From: Cladochytrium replicatum
Taxonomy: Eukaryota > Chytridiomycota > Chytridiomycetes > Cladochytriales > Cladochytriaceae
DNA: 64,000 bases
Direction: 5' to 3'
NCBI GenBank assembly: GCA_025526935.1
Contig: JAHLKD010000060.1
Coordinates: forward strand, 276,916-340,915
Under the pieces are notes generated by a model. The model did no database searches. It was not told where the DNA came from and saw only the letters and a list, made by a program, of their open reading frames with translations. This document shows positions 11,615 to 24,400 of the stretch, one piece after another (the first letter of the stretch is position 1; every line of letters begins with the position of its first letter). The position numbers were made by a program, and so were the translations under genes.

Positions 11615-13830
11615 ATGGCAGCAAACGGCCACCCACCCGATTTTGCTCGCTTCCAAACGCTCACGGAAGATGCCCTGCGAGAGGAAGCGCGAGCTCTGTT
11701 TCCAAAGCCTTTGCAGGTCTTGATACCTGCATTCGATCGCGTCCAGCTGATGGACCAGTTGTCCGTCGTATTAAGCACGGCTGTACCAGACAAATCCAAT
11801 GGTCAAGCGAACGGAGCAAACGACAAAAAGAAAAGGAGGAAGAAAAAGAAAAGAGCTTCAGCAACCGAATCGAAGAAGAGCCAATCCAGCTCAAAGAGTT
11901 TCGTAGGTTAAGAAATTGCGTATTACTAAGTTCTCACCTGTTCTAAGGGTGGAGATGAAGAACTCGAGGGCGTGGAAATCGAATATGTGCCTGAGACGAT
12001 TGAGGATGTGCTTGCACAAAGCGACTATCGTATTTCAAGCACTTTTCTTGAGCAATTCAGCAAAACGTTCGAGAAGTTTGCATTTGGGGGAGCGGCGGAG
12101 GAAACAGACGGTGGTGGCGATAATGAGGGAGCAGTTGGTGCAGATGGTGAAAATGCTGGGGGCGATGATGGCAACGCTGGCCAAGCTGAGGGTGAAGAAA
12201 ATGCAGATGGCGATGAACCAAAGATGAGCAAGAAGAAACAAAGGCGCATGAATCGACTTAGTGTAGCCGAATTGAAACAGCTCGTCAAGAAACCAGAAGT
12301 TGTCGAGGTAAGCGTTTCCGCTCTGAAGATTTTTCTTCAATACTGAGTGTGTTAGTGGGTGGATGTTACCGCTGCAGACCCGAAAATGCTCGTTCATTTG
12401 AAGGCATATCGCAACACCGTTCCCATTCCAATTCACTGGCAACAGAAGAGGAAGTACTTGCAAGGGAAGCGTGGTATCGAAAAACCTCCATTTGAACTTC
12501 CTGGTAAATGCCAGAGCGACTCTTCACGTGAACCATCTAACACCTTCTCATAGATTTTATTAAAACTACTGGGATCATGGAAATGCGCAACGCTGTGAAG
12601 GAAAAGGAAGATTCGCAAAAGCTAAAATCGAAAACACGAGAGAGGATGCAGCCGAAGATGGGCAAGCTTGACATTGATTACCAAAAGCTTCACGATGCCT
12701 TTTTCCGCTGGCAGACGAAACCGAAGCTTTCGATCCACGGAGATATGTATGTAGATGTCAACATCTTTTTCTCAAACCTGATTGTTTCGATAGGTATTAC
12801 GAAGGCAAAGAGTTTGAAACCAAGCTTAAATTAAAGAAACCTGGGTCACTGTCAGAAGACCTAAAAGTGGCACTTAACATACCGCACCTCGCTCCACCAC
12901 CTTGGTTGATAAACATGCAGCGGTATGGCCCGCCGCCTTCCTATCCAAATTTGAAGATTCCTGGTCTCAATGCACCAATTCCGGATGGTGCGCAGTGGGG
13001 TTACCATCCTGGAGGATGGGGCAAGCCGCCTGTTGACGAGTACAATCGGCCCCTGTACGGAGATGTGTTCGGAACTTACACTGTCCATGTGGTCGCATCA
13101 GAGGTACGTTTATGTTTGCTATCATACAGTTTCGATTTATTTTCGTATCTTTGCAGTATGTAACTCCAATTGAGCGAAAGTTATGGGGAGAGCTCGAGTC
13201 GGATGAGGAAGAGGAGGAGGAAGAAGAAGAGGATGCGGGAGGTGAAGAGCAAGAAGAGGAAGAAGAAGCTGAAGAAACTCCAGACGGACTTGAAAGTGGT
13301 CTCACCACTCCTAGCGGACTGGCGAGCGTCCCCAGTGGTCTTGAGACTCCAGAGTTCGTTGAATTGCGCAAGGATCTGTACCGGTATGTTGTTCGATGAG
13401 TTTTTCGTTTGCGAAAGACTCATGCAACAAGTATAGGGGCGACGAGCCAAAGCAGTTGTACACGGTCATCCCCGAGAAAGCCCCCCCTTCTGCTCGAGGA
13501 GCATTTATGGGTTCTCAGCACGTTTACGACTTGTCCAAAGCGGGAGGGACGTCAGCAGCAATTCCGAACCTGATGGCGAGCAGCAGCGGCAGCGGGAAAC
13601 GCAAACACACTGGCCAGGATGTCGAGGTTGCGCTCAACCCTGAGGACTTGGAAGACGGATTAGATTCGGAAGTTGTTCGGAAGCGTTACGAGCAAGGAGC
13701 TCAGGATCGTGCCAGCGGGAAGGAGGACTTATCCGATATTATGGCGGAGGAGATGGCGCGCCGTAATAAGAAGAGGAAGAAGGACGATGCAGCAAAGAAG
13801 GACGGGAAAGACAAGAAGTTCCGGTTTTAA
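11615..13830 (+). CDS. SF3B2: Splicing factor 3b subunit 2 (SF3B2 / Cus1)
   Basis: U2 snRNP component (SF3b/SAP145) that helps hold U2 at the branch point in the nucleus. Several exons: an N-terminal helix-rich and Lys-rich part (KKKRRKKKKR), an acidic middle, then the diagnostic DUF382 core (about residues 200-330) with HWQQKRKYLQGKRGIEKPPF and KLDIDYQKLHDAFFRWQ, and the PSP domain with PPSYPNLKIPGLNAPIP, YGDVFGT and WGKPPVDEYNRPLYG. A Glu-rich tract (about 13,205-13,280) and a Lys-rich C-terminus finish it at TAA 13828-13830. ATG 11615 is preferred over the in-frame 11474 because the upstream extension is Cys/Phe-rich and unlike the family. The stop lies 57 bp from the stop of the convergent LTV1 gene. 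Confidence 0.93.
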
Positions 13831-13887
13831 GAACTTCTTGACATACAAAATTGATGAAATATATGTTCTAGCAATAGGAAATGTTCT

Positions 13888-16522
13888 TCAGAGTGGAACA
13901 ACACCCTTTGTAGCTGTGGGCCTCAAGCGAACTTGCTTCTTTCGTTCCTCGTCGAAGGCACGCTTTGTACTCTTCTTCTCTTCCCGGCGAGACTGTATTT
14001 GAAAGTAGAGCGTAAGATCACTTTAAGGATGAGTGGTTAAGACTTACCCTGCGCTCAGCCTTTATTTGTGCTTTACGGGTTTTCTTCTCCTCCGCGCTTT
14101 CGCCCTTTGTTCGAGCAGTTCCTTTGTTGACTAATCCAAGATTTCAGTCGAATATTCACAGTGGCGCGCTCATCTTACTTACCAGGTACACTCTGATCTG
14201 CTTCGTCTGGCTCCGATTCAGAGTTTTCCGTTTGTAATTCGGAATCCATCGGGGCTGGCTTAGCTTCCTCCAGCCTGGGAACTCCGTTCCGGTCAAGCCT
14301 AATTCTTCTTGGTTTTTCCCGAATAAGGGCAGGCCTGTTGTAGATGTTGGTGTGTGTTGTCAATACTGTCTCGACGTCCCAACCACCACGTTCTCTTCCA
14401 TCCTCTTCGACTTCATCAACTTCGTCTTCCGTCTCGTCTTCTTGTCCCAGCTCATCTTGCTCCATCTGTCTTGCTGCGGCTGCAAGCACCGCGTCTTTTG
14501 CATCCCACCCAAGCGCGTCACGGATCGCATCGTATTGTCCAACGCCTCCAGAAGCTAGTCCCTCGGGTCGAATCACCATCCGTCTTCCCGAGACATCGGC
14601 TTTGTCAAGGAACTCATCCATCATATCCCGGAATCTGTCCAGAGCGATACCAGTCGGAAGCATTCCATTTGCCGCTGCCTCGTCTTCCTCATCTTCATCT
14701 CCTTCCTCCTGATCGTCCTCGCCGTCACCTCCAACGTAGCGGAAGCGAACACTACCCTGTTGTTCACTGTTCTGCTCGACGTCATCATCCAAATCTTCTT
14801 CGTCCTCCCCATCCGAATAGGTAGAAATAAGGCGTTCAAATCGATCGTCGAGGAGGGTAAGTTGGTCGTTTCGAAAGAGGGTGCTGGACGACATGACCGA
14901 AAACGACGTCTTTGCGGTTTTGGGACCGCCGGACGACCGCCGTTGTGACGACATCCCTGACGCAGTGGTACGTCTGCCGTCCTCCTCATCATCATCGCTA
15001 TCTCCATCCTCGTCTGATCCAGCGGCTTGCTTACGCTTATACCTGGAAGTAGCTTTTGTAAGTGACCGTGCAATCGAAAACAGTCTGGGAAGTTGACATA
15101 CTTGCGGAACTCGCTCACCCAGTCATCTTCGTCATCCCGACTCTCCTCGGCTTCTCTTGCTTTCTCCGCTTCCTCGACAAGGGTGACGTACTTTTCTGGA
15201 AGTGCTTCGGAAGTGAGCGCCGCAAAAAAGTCGTCATCCAGCTCTTCGTCAACGTAGGCATCGTCCTCGAGGGCGTATATTACTTCCCGAACTTCAGGCG
15301 CGACATCCAACATCAATCCTGACAACCAAAGTGATTAGATCAGTCACTAGGAGGTATATACAAATTGCTTCTCACCATCAACGTCCACAGCCCTTTGGTT
15401 CAATAGTCCAACTGTCGTTTCTTTGCTTGAAGGCAAAGCCTCCTCAGGGAGTTCGAAAGTCACCTTCCTACGTTGGGGCATTTCCACATCTTCGTCCTGT
15501 CGACGGTTTAGCATGCGCACATTGTCGCTGATGTTTAGAAATACTAACCCTGAAGACTATTCCGCCAGCTTTTCCTGCTTTTCGCTCAGACTTTGGCTTT
15601 GGGGCTTCCATAAACACAGCGGATGGGTCCTCCCCAATTGGCTTGAGATGTTGCATGTAGTCGTACTCCCCCTGATCCTCGAAGAAGATGCCATGCATTG
15701 AGGGTTCCTCTTTCTCGCTAGAAGGAAAATGTACATGTTTGAGAGGAAGTCGAGCACTTTGAGCGGGTTACCCACATTGTCTTAGTCTGGGTGGGGTTTT
15801 TTGATTTGGGTGAAGAGGCTGCACGCTGTACTTGTGACTCCATTTGCTGGCTTTTTGGAGTGGACGGTTTTCTTTTTGTTGAAGGAGTGAACTCAGGGAG
15901 AGCTTCCGTCTCGTCCTCTTCTGCATCGTCAAACTGGCCGCCTTGGTCAACGTCGTCCACATCAAGTTCATCGTCGTCCACCCATTCACCCTCTTCTTCG
16001 TCATGTTTATCCGGTTCTTCCAACACGGTTACCTCTCGTCCATCTTCTGAATAGTCGTCGCTGCCATCTCGTTCTTTCATAATCTGTCGCAGATGGCGTT
16101 CATTGCGTACTCCAACAACATAAACGCCTCCCGCATCCAGGCCATCATCGTCTTCACCTGCACTCAAACCGGCACCAACATCATCAGAGAGCTCATCTCC
16201 AAGGTTGTAGTCTAGAACATCTTGTAACACCCCCTCCCCTTGGAACTTTCCTTTCTGCAATGAGTACGCACGTACGAGTCGTCAATTACAGAAATAGAAA
16301 GCATGGTCAAGAGTTTCAACTTACCTTGAGTAAGTTTCTGGATGGAGGGACAGGTGCAAGCACGAAGCGAGAGGCCGACTCGTCGGCAAGCAGGGGATCA
16401 CGTTGAGAGCGGTGGACGACACGGTACTGGACAGCTTGGGAGCGGTCGATAAAGCCCCTTTTCTTCTTTCGTTGCTGATGGTGCGACGGTTTCTGTTGGG
16501 TTCCTCCGAGTTTTTGGTCCAT
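13888..16522 (-). CDS. LTV1: Ribosome biogenesis factor LTV1
   Basis: Cytoplasmic 40S assembly factor that accompanies pre-40S particles and helps place uS3. Reading from 16,522: RKKKRGFIDRSQAVQYRVVHRSQRDP (the conserved LTV1 N-terminus), a long acidic region, HGIFFEDQGEYDYMQHLKPIG (signature block), VIYALEDDAYVDEELDDDFF, SEFRKY, RFERLISTYSDGE, FDEFLD-like MMDEFLDKADVSG, then ETVLTTHTNIYNRPALI near the end and a basic tail ending KGVVPL with TGA at 13888-13890. At least six introns. An in-frame ATG at 16,555 would add 11 residues; 16,522 is chosen because the conserved block begins soon after it. The very high Asp/Glu content is normal for the family. Confidence 0.93.
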
Positions 16523-17128
16523 TTTGTGACAGGATGTCAGAAAAGCCTCTGCCAAAGATGTGGCGGGGTCAATTGTTATTTTTTTCAGATTAAAGATTGT
16601 GTGCCGAACCTTTGCGGGCTTCGGTTAAAACTTTCCAACAAAGAAGCGGTACTGATTCTTCACCGTGCATTATAGGTCCTATTTTTATGAACGTACTGTG
16701 TTGTGTACAAATATGGCAATGACGGATCTTTTGATCCATCTATGCAATGTGATCTAAGGTTATTAGTATCGAAGAGCTTCCTCACAACTCTTTTGAAAAT
16801 CTCTCAATGTAGCAAAACGACGAGATCCTTCTCAGTCCCAGGGCAGCTAAGGGACGATCTCCATTGCTTCGATGGGCCGATCGATCCACGGCGCCGACGC
16901 CTGGAACGTGTTTGGCTTGGTGGACGAGGATCGGTCTCCCAGCCGTATTAAAAATGACTGGTTCATTAAGTCACCAATCACTCAAACCACACAGTCGCAG
17001 CGTGCACGTGTCAGCGGTGACCGACGCGTTCCGTGTGCCTCCCCAGCCTTCCTCCGCCGCTCTGGGCCCAGCTCGTGCCAGCGCTTAACCTCCGCCCTTC
17101 CCCCACCTGTCCGCCCTCTCCACCGACA
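16523..17128. promoter_or_regulatory. Shared upstream region of divergent LTV1 and zinc-finger genes
   Basis: About 600 bp separate the two divergent start codons. Close to the zinc-finger ATG (17129) is a C/T-rich leader (about 17,085-17,127). No specific operator was recognised. Confidence 0.35.
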
Positions 17129-18743
17129 ATGGCGACCGCTGCCCTCTCCCCCTTCGTGCAATCGCGTAACCAGACCCCACGTTCCGTTGCCTCAGCGTCA
17201 CGTTCAGGCTACTCGTTTGATTCGCCGCATGATCCTGCTTTTCCCTCCCTTCCGTTCGACCATTTGGACAATCCGCTTCACTTACTGTGTGATGCCGCTG
17301 ATTCTGTAAGCTCGTCCAAGTTGCTTATCGCGTTCCCACTGATCAGACCCTTTCTAGTGTCTCCCGCTCTCTCCTTCAACCTCAGGAGATCTATTCTATC
17401 CTCTGAGCTTCACCTCGCAATCTCCACCACCATCATTGAGCACCACGGTCACCACGGGCTCCAAGATGTGCCACCCTCATTCATCAGGTTCGTCTGTCGA
17501 GCGAAAGCGATCACTCGACGACCTTGAAGACAACGAGCCTAGAACCGACTCTCCGCAAAGCATCAACCCGTCTTCACCCGTGAAAAGCGAGGCTACAACC
17601 ACACCGGCTGTTCCAACCGCTTTTCCTTCACTCGGAACATCAGCCTGGACAATGGGATTTTGCACTCCTGCTTCAATCAAAGTTGAGCCCAATGTTGGGC
17701 TTCAGCATGGGAATATGTACTGCGAACACACTTTTGGGCGTGCTCACCCAAACGAATCACGCAAGAAGCAGCGCACCGAGTCACTGCGTCTGGATCGGAC
17801 CCTCTTTGATCATGGTGCTTACTTTCCGTACCCGACGACTATGAGCCCGGCTGCCTCAGTCACCCACTGGCCAGTTGATTTGGAACCAGCTCCTCTACCT
17901 CTATCACCAGAAGTTGTTCCATTTGGGTCGCTCTCGCTTAATTCACCTCACAGCACCCTGTCTCCCTCCACGTCACCAATTTTTATCCCTCATGTGGTTC
18001 CATTTGGACAACATCCTGCTGTCGCTTCTCAGCACCACGGTGTTTTTCATTTCTCAAACATGATACCCTCTCCATATCTCTCCGGTGCCTCACCTCAAGG
18101 CTCCCTTCCTCCTCATACACGACCACAGTTTGTTGCACTGAATCCTTACACGTATGTTGGCTCAGCGGCAGCTCCCTTGTTTCCCGGAAACGAATCCGGT
18201 ACCCTATCTCATCCACCTTTTCATACCCCGCCGTCGCCTATAAACCCACGGCCATACTGCTTTACACCGGCCGCCCTTTCTCCAAGTACGCTCCCTTCAC
18301 CTCCCGGATTATCTGGCAGTAAGGTAACAAAACGTTCGACATCAGCCCGAACAACCTCAGCGTCAGCAATCATTCCGTCACGATCACCATCGCCTGAACC
18401 ATTTGTTTGTCCAACTTGTCACAAAACCTTCAGGCGCCATCCAACACTTGCGGCGCACATTCGCGCTGCTCACCCACCCCCTTCATCAGTTTCCACGACC
18501 ATGGCAATTCCTACGATTACCCCACGTGCGGTCCCTTTTACAGCATCTGAATCGCGCGAACGGAGTTTCGGCTGTCCTACTTGCGACAAAACTTTCCTTC
18601 GCCGGCACGATTTGAAACGTCACCTTCTCCTTCACAGTGTTCCTGGAGGTGCGAAACCGTTTTCTTGCGATCGATGCAGCGTATCGTTCACCCGCCAGGA
18701 CGCCTTGCACAGGCACCTACGGGCTGAACGCTGCAAGAAGTAG
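17129..18743 (+). CDS. C2H2 zinc-finger transcription factor, three fingers
   Basis: Two exons, 17129-17305 and 17358-18743, with consistent phase. About 390 residues of Ser/Pro/Thr-rich, disordered sequence precede three fingers at the extreme C-terminus: CPTCHKTFRRHPTLAAHIRAAH, CPTCDKTFLRRHDLKRHLLLH and CDRCSVSFTRQDALHRHLRAERC (last ligand is Cys). The second and third are closely spaced with a long linker after the first, and the RRHDLKRH / RQDALHRH helices resemble those of stress-type fungal regulators that bind short G-rich sites. A putative nuclear signal KRSLDD and NESRKKQR occur in the disordered part. Identity beyond 'C2H2 regulator' is not claimed. Confidence 0.85.
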
Positions 18744-19421
18744 GCCATGAGGAATGGTTGCGCCCCAAAGGAGGTGCTCGCTTTTTGCTCTGATGGCACC
18801 TCCACGGCATGCGGTTTCACAGTTTGGCTGATTTTGCTTTTAGCTTTATGCACCTACGGGCTTTTTGGAAGTCGATAGTTCCAAGTCCTTTTCTTTTAAA
18901 TTTATGCGGCGTACACTCCTCCCCAATTTCTTCCTCCTCGTCGTGCTGCGCTATACCTTGTAACTTTACAATTAGTTTCCTTTCATCACCAAATTGCTGT
19001 TTATCCAGAAGCTTAATTGATCTTCGCTTCATCGGGGTTTTCTCCTTGTCTTGTGATAGATGGTGATAGTTAGAACTTCAGCAGTGCGAAAAGCAATTCC
19101 ATTTCTCATTATTTGTTTGATTCCCCTTTTTAAACCGGAATATTTCGGATAATGTTTAGTGCAGTCTGAATGATCTCCAGGCGAAAAACATTCAGAGCTG
19201 TTGAACTTTTGATTTTGTCTCATAACTTTTTTCTGGGTGTAATGATCAAATTTTGAGATATCTACATGTACATCACTTTGAGGATGGTTTCTATTTAAGG
19301 TAAAATACATATATCATATTGTTTAAACCTTTCGGTGGTTAAATAATAATAAGGTGCCGAAGGAGTTCTTCGCCCTACTAAACCTCTTCGCACCCCCACC
19401 CGCCAAACCACAGCAGTGCCA
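18744..19421. other. Gap without a recognisable gene
   Basis: 3' flank of the zinc-finger gene and of the membrane-protein gene on the other strand, which point towards each other. No features seen. Confidence 0.5.
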
Positions 19422-21085
19422 TCACTTTTCAGCACAGCAATCTTTGCCGGGTGATAACCATAATGAGTTAGTGAGGTAGCCTTGCTCGAAAACCCATCTA
19501 TGCCTCCCCGCCATGTGCGAACTGGTTGTGAGGTTTTGAGATACGGAGAACAATTCAAACAGATTAATTGAAAAGTTTCGCAAGTTAATTGAGTTTGTGA
19601 CCAAAAATAGTGAATGTAATGGCAACTGGAGAAGTGCATTCAATGAAATGGGAATATATTTGGAATTCCCTTCCCAAAGGAACCAAGGACCACGTAGTTC
19701 TCGAGAAGCTGAATTGTGAAACGCTCGCAAATGTGACGTGTATTTGGCAATCGAACGCATGCTATAAACCTGCCAGGGCTCTTCCGATTCGACTCCAGGC
19801 TTCCTTGCTCTCCCTCGCAGTCTCCCCCTGCTCAACGTGAACAAAATCACCGCTGCAATGAGCACAATCAGGCTGATTTGAGCACTCTTTCCCGACTTCA
19901 ACACCATTAACGATGCGTCCCAGGACATTCTGAGTTGCCGCCAGTTTGCAACTGGAAGTCCACGGATCGTCTACTGTCCATCCCACATCCCTAGTCATTC
20001 CAAGCATCCTCTTCACGCGCCCGTAAAGGGTCGAAGGTGGACTCGAAGGATGATAGAGGGAGCTGGAATTCGCCAAACCTGCCGATAGAAACACCGTGGA
20101 TTCTGGGCAAGAGCGTTGGCCATGGAGTTGAATTACGCCGCACGGGACAGCAGAGGCGTTGGCGGTGACATTGTTGCAGAAAGTGGTTGGAAAGAGGCGG
20201 TTGAATTGGACAATGCTGATTGCGGCCCGGGCGAAAGGCTCGCCTGCGCTTTAAATGTTTGCAACAAAGGTTCATAAACCTCATTGGACGTGGGTAGATG
20301 TAAGGAGTACCTGTGTGTCGGGTCTGTCATGAAATCTGTTTCACAGTGAGCATGATTAAGAATCTGAGTTAGTGAACAACAGACCATACATGGAGCTTTT
20401 GTAGACCCATTAACGCAGTTGGAGGTGCAGGGAAATGCGTTTCGATGTCGTCCCGCGATCAAGAGAGAGCGAAACATTGTTGAATGTTGTTGAAATATCC
20501 AGACTGCCTGGAAGTCTGTCGCTGGAAATTTCGGTTTGAGACTACAAAATTCTGCTGGAAATAGTAGCCAAGTCCTCACAGCCATCAAAGATCGGATGAG
20601 GTGCCATCAAATGAACTCCTGGACCGTTGGTATTTCGTGGAACAACAAACACACCAAGTCCTCGCCATTGGTGGTCATATTTTCGTTCAGAAATAACGCA
20701 ATAGTACCTGGAGACCGTAGAGTCAAAGAAAAGTCGTTTATCAATAAATGGTGCTGTTGTTCGGGAAGTATGGCATCCTTCAGCCAGCTACAAGCCAAGG
20801 GGGCTGAATACGCGATTAGAGGAGTAGTGTATCAATTGCACGTACAACGCCGGAAACCACAGAAGCAAAGAGAGCCGCTGGTTCACGGGTAATCTTCTCG
20901 TGATGCCGTAAGGAAGGAATGGATTGAGCCGCAAGGAAGTTGGATCGGAGGCACTTGAATAGCACATTGAGGTCTGTCGGTCCAAAGTCGAAGCAAGAGA
21001 CTTGATGCTGCTGACGCCAAAGCAAGATCAGCAGCGCATGCAGCGGTAAGACACCGACCACGACCGACACGATTCGAAAGAGCAT
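19422..21085 (-). CDS. Probable single-pass membrane glycoprotein, function unknown (multi-exon, model incomplete)
   Basis: Reading from the ATG at 21,085 the first residues (MLFRIVSVVVGVLPLHALLILLW) form a signal peptide or anchor. Exons can be linked by short introns: after SVVSGV an intron (GTACGT...TAG) leads to an exon with TTAPFIDKRLFFDSTVSRYY, LGVFVVPRNTNGPGVHLM and APHPIFDGCEDLATISS; later an intron starting GTATGG with a clear CTAAC branch site joins NCVNGSTKAP to YFMTDPTHSAGEPF; a 46-nt intron (GTGAAG...CAGTAG) then leads to a hydrophobic segment ISLIVLIAAVILFTL followed by the basic RGRLRGRAR, a typical stop-transfer. Between these lie Cys residues and N-glycosylation sequons (NNVT, NAS, NSS). 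Together this suggests a type I protein with a lumenal domain and short tail. The junction near 20,530-20,560 could not be resolved, and the C-terminal end may be earlier than 19,422. Confidence 0.55.
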
Positions 21086-21244
21086 GCAAGGTTCATGGAT
21101 CATATCCGCGGTCTGGAGCACCAATTGACTTTGAAACGAAATGGCGCAGGAGCGGGGCACAGCAACGGTCCCGGCACGTGTGATTGCCGGCATCGGTTGT
21201 GATCAGACCTTGACTTGACGTGATCTTACGGCTTGCATGCAGAT
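21086..21244. promoter_or_regulatory. Short divergent promoter between membrane protein and sensor kinase genes
   Basis: Only 159 bp separate the two start codons. It contains an E-box CACGTG at 21175-21180. Confidence 0.4.
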
Positions 21245-21399
21245 ATGCCCCGCTCGCCCGCTTTCGGACTCGGTCTCGGGAACACTGCTCTCCGCTCTAG
21301 CTCATTGTGCGAAATGGCCATGTCTTATCTGAAAAGGGTCGTGCCACGTTTGATTGCCTGGTGCATCCTCTTTGCACTGGCCATGCAGGCGTCCTACAG

Positions 21400-21445
<46 letters not shown>

Positions 21446-24400
21446 AGTCGTTTGATCTTCTCACAACGTTATCTTTGTTATTTTTGATCTCCAATAGATT
21501 CCTTGTTTCACGATTTAGCTCACTGTGGTTTTCGAATGGGATCATGGTGTGTTTTCACTTTCTAAATAGCACAGAATGAACCAACGCTTCCTTTTAAGCT
21601 TGCATCACTTACTCTTCCTCAATCCAAAAATGAAGGCTGGTTTTATCATTTGACCCTCCTTCCATTGTGTAAGTGCTCATCGGGTGCACCAGAAAAGTTT
21701 GAGAATAATATATATTTCAGCATACTTTTCTACAAACCTAGCGAATAGCATTGGTCGACAAGGCATTCGAAGCGGACTGCTGTATTCTGCGGTAAGACTC
21801 ATACCTCATTCGTGATTCAAGAATTGAACAATTTCCTTTCCATCGAAAGCTCAACACTGGACAATGCGTTTTTGTTTACCTTGCCATGAACTTTGCACTC
21901 CGAATTATGAAGGGATTGGCCGCTCGCAGAAACCGCCAAGACCGATCACCGTACACGAACCTACGCAACGCTGAGCTGGAAAGCCGACAGGGAACTGTCT
22001 TCATGATCGACAGAGATCAAGATCTCGCAATTTTCGCAATACTAGCAATGAGCGGCTCTTTAATTTCAGCATCAATTGCGGCACAGTATACGACCCTGAC
22101 GAGTCCTGGGGATGATGACTACCTGTCTCATTTTAGGCAGTGGGCTTCCTCTGATCTGATCGGGAACCTGTTGACTGCACCACTGGTTATTTCTGCGGGA
22201 TCATTCCATTGCTACTGCAAGCATATCAAGTTTTGGCAAAGCATAAAGTCAACATCTGGAGTGTTTCCTAAGGTTGCCCTAATTGTTCCACCGACGCTCA
22301 GTCTGATGATTGTTTCCGCTATACCAGTATCTTTCGCAGGTACACACAAAATTTAGCGATATTCTCTAAGCTAACACTTCACTCAGCGCTCCTAACGCAA
22401 TGGTCATTGGCTGTCCCTATCTCGATTTACATGGCATTCCCTCTTGTTCTCTACAACAGTAGCGTTCTTGGAGCCGTTGGGTGCGCCGTCTCCATGTTTT
22501 GCTTGGGCGTTTCGGTGCAGGCAGCGATTGTGTACTTTCCGAGACGGTCGTTCGGAGTGGAAAACAGCATTGTCGATCAGTTAATTTGGGCTCAGGTATT
22601 CAACTCGGATCTTTTGCCATGCTGAGCATGCTAATGAAAGCCTGATTATTGATATAAGGTCATTCTTGTTGTCATTTGGTTGACGTCCTTTGGCTTCGTT
22701 GCATTACTAACTCAGCTTTACGTAACTATCGAAGCTGTCGAAAAATGCGTGCGGCAGCGTACCATTGAGCTTTCCGATGCATTGAGCGACTTAAGATCCG
22801 CGCAAGCAGCGACTGAGAAGTTGAGCCAGCTGAAAACGAACTTCATAAATTACGTTGGTAGGTGACCTCATGCATGCCCTTGACATAATAACAAGAAGTA
22901 TTCACTGGTGATATTTTGAAGCACATGAAATTCGAAATCCTCTACACGCCGTTTTGAACCTTGCCGATGATCTCATGTTTGACCTTCGCCACCCTCCTGA
23001 TGGATTGAAGTGGCCAAAATTGGACGCTCTTCCCAGCCTTCCATTGAAGGGATTTGATCCGCTCCCACATCCACTTCCCGTGCGAAAGAATCTCAGCAAC
23101 ATAGTTCGGTTTGAAATTGTCGAAGGATCTCAAAATGACGACCGCGATCCCTACTCGCTAACTACTGAGTGTCAGGAGCCCGTGGATATGCCAAGCGCCC
23201 GTCCCCGAACACTTACGATTACAAATCACCACATCCGTTCAGTCCAATCAATCATCGTCTCTACTCAGCATATGCTTGCGCTTGTGAATGATATGCTGGA
23301 AATCGGAGCCAACGAGTGCACCACCAGAAAGGAGCTAAGGAAGATGGTTCGCCCAGTCGAAGTGAACCTTGTCGAGCTGCTAACAGGGAAGATTTTTCCA
23401 CTATTAAAATCTGCCGCTGAGTCGAATGACGTCCGACTGACTGCAGCCGCGGAACCTTCTCTCCCTCAACTGGTGGTAATAGATCCGGATCGACTTGAGC
23501 AGATCATCGGAAATTTATTGGGACATTCATTTAAGGTAATTTAACTCGTCAAGTCAATTCAAAACAATGCTCACACATCATCGTATCATTTAAGAACACT
23601 TCTCCCCACAGCCGAATCGATGTCCGAGTTGCATCAAGGCTGCGCAGAGGGTTAGAGGACGACACATCTACTTTAGAGTTTGGGGGGGAATGGCGGAATG
23701 CATCTCTCGAGTTGCAGCGAGTCGAGTCAATCTGTGCAATTCCAATGCACCGTGATCCACCATCTTCGCCAGATCGAGATCTTGAAATGCAGCGATTCGT
23801 CCCAGCCGAAAGTACGTGGACCAGCTCTTCGCATAGTAGGACACACAACATATATGCTCAGGCTTTACGCCCTTCAGAGCGATACATTAGCACTGATTCG
23901 CGACTCGGGACTGTCACCAGCCTAAATGAGTCAAACGCAACTACCACTCCAACCACCGAGTACGACGAGGAGCTAGTGCTACAGATCCGAACTTATGGGA
24001 GGGGGATTCCTTCGGAGAAATTGGAAGCTCTTTTTGAGCCCTACACTCAGGCATCGCTTGCGAACGAGCGCGAAGTGGGAGGGAGCGGCCTTGGACTTGC
24101 TGTCACTTATTTGCTTGTCAAGGCGATGGGAGGTCGTGTTACAGCCCGAAGCCGAGAAGGAGAAGGCATATCTATGACCGTTGTGCTACCTTTGGTGAGA
24201 GCCAGCTTTGAAGGCGACAACCAGACGCGTAGCGTACTTTCAGGAGAAGGGGAGCAGGATTCCGAGAGTGAACGGAAGTTGGGAGAAGATGCAGGAAAAG
24301 TGTTCTCCGAAGTTACTCTGGGAGGAACCTCTTCATGTGACTTGTCAATCGGTGCCATCAGCGGAAAGCCATCGATGCTTGCAGTCCAGCCTGCCTCTGA

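Noticed and set aside
21400-21487. Reading frame with poly(Val-Cys) repeats through the TG tract
   Set aside because: It is the first intron of the kinase gene read through; the GT donor at 21,400 and AG at 21,497 give in-phase exons.
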